Below are positions 39,746 through 39,996 of a stretch of DNA of 39,996 nucleotides, one piece after another. The translations under genes were made by a program, and so were the position numbers. The DNA is taken from the NCBI RefSeq assembly GCF_022775115.1, contig NZ_JALFLA010000053.1, positions 1 through 39,996 of the forward strand, given 5' to 3'. The notes beneath the pieces are model-generated. The model was not told where the DNA came from. It ran no database searches and was given only the letters and a program-made list of their open reading frames with translations. Positions within the stretch are counted from its first letter, which is position 1, and every line of letters begins with the position of its first letter. The stretch comes from Agathobaculum sp. (GTDB lineage Bacteria; Bacillota; Clostridia; Oscillospirales; Butyricicoccaceae).

Positions 39746-39996
39746 CTGGGGATGTGCCCGGAACAGGGCGTTGAAGTTGAGGAATATCTGAAATTCCCCA
39801 CGACTGTTGAAGAAGTGCAGGCCTTTTTTTCCCGGATCGGCATAGACGGAAAACACTATGAGGAATACTTCATCACCGATTATCAGAGTGATGTGCTGGG
39901 ACTGTATGACCACCTCGGAGAATACGAAAGCCTTGACGAGTTAAATTACTTGGCGCACCTTCTGGAAGAAATGACCCCGGACGAGCTGGAAAAGCT
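39746..39996 (+). CDS. ArdA-type antirestriction protein, 5'-truncated and running off the window
   Basis: The open frame reads EVEEYLKFPTTVEEVQAFFS, RIGIDGKHYEEYFITDYQSD, VLGLYDHLGEYESLDELNYL and AHLLEEMTPDELEK to the last base. This is the central part of ArdA antirestriction proteins, DNA mimics that block type I restriction and travel on conjugative elements. The usual N-terminal part is missing. Upstream the frame is continuous with the transposase remnant (ATG at 39737, or 39752 inside the gene part), with no ribosome site evident, so it may be silent. Confidence 0.75.
   Translation, partial: MGMCPEQGVEVEEYLKFPTTVEEVQAFFSRIGIDGKHYEEYFITDYQSDVLGLYDHLGEYESLDELNYLAHLLEEMTPDELEK

Noticed and set aside
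1..39996. tRNA, rRNA, riboswitch or T-box genes
   Set aside because: I saw no tRNA cloverleaf, rRNA segment or T-box sequence by eye; the leaders before hom and the ABC transporter are too short for typical riboswitches. A covariance-model search would be needed to exclude them.

Overview
The window looks like a chromosomal segment of an anaerobic, endospore-forming, GC-rich Clostridia, most likely a gut butyrate producer of the Oscillospirales; I cannot name the genus from this sequence. The grounds are the spoIIID/spmA/spmB sporulation genes, an AbrB-type regulator, the Firmicutes-type order gdpP-rplI-dnaB-tilS-hpt-ftsH, hprK, and a crotonyl-CoA/butyrate gene block.

Layout. (1) Bases 1-2316 hold the end of a biotin-carrier gene, a second OadG/biotin-carrier fusion gene and a GcdB-type Na+-pumping decarboxylase beta subunit, closed by a strong terminator. 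(2) Bases 2368-5189 hold a TetR-type regulator, spoIIID, a divergent AbrB-like regulator, spmA and spmB. (3) Bases 5200-13179, all on the minus strand, carry two units of fermentation genes. The upstream unit is 4-hydroxybutyrate dehydrogenase, 4-hydroxybutyryl-CoA dehydratase, a small double-CxxC protein and a family I CoA-transferase. The downstream unit is thiolase, crotonase and 3-hydroxybutyryl-CoA dehydrogenase. Both lead to crotonyl-CoA. (4) Bases 13238-15795 are a minus-strand polar amino acid ABC transporter. (5) Bases 16006-19812 hold hprK, a PHP-type phosphoesterase, a secreted cell-wall amidase and a C_GCAxxG_C_C protein. (6) Bases 19965-21750 hold a small protein, a split chromate transporter and a glyoxalase-fold protein. 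(7) Bases 21866-29831 are the gdpP, rplI, small ORF, dnaB, tilS, hpt, ftsH block. (8) A minus-strand NSS symporter follows. (9) Bases 31336-35268 are an aspartate-family amino acid operon: UPF0735 ACT protein, hom, thrB and lysC, with an internal lysC start. (10) Bases 35297-36868 hold a small cysteine-containing protein behind a perfect consensus promoter, then a membrane-anchored XRE regulator. (11) Bases about 36899-39996 are an AT-richer accessory island. It has a Sir2 fragment, two decayed direct copies of one IS5-type transposase, an ETX/MTX2 (aerolysin-type) pore-forming toxin gene between them, and an ArdA-type antirestriction gene fragment fused in frame to the second transposase remnant.

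How the genes fit together. The central block can make crotonyl-CoA from acetyl-CoA (thl, hbd, crt) and from 4-hydroxybutyrate (CoA-transferase plus AbfD, with 4HbD linking to succinate semialdehyde). If the decarboxylase at the left edge acts on glutaconyl-CoA, it would be a third entry point. Crotonyl-CoA reductase (bcd/etf) is not in this window.

The points most worth checking are the abrupt codon-usage break inside gcdB (either a mosaic gene or an assembly chimera), the toxin island, the uncharacterised double-CxxC protein in the 4-hydroxybutyrate unit, and the promoter with a palindromic operator in front of that unit.
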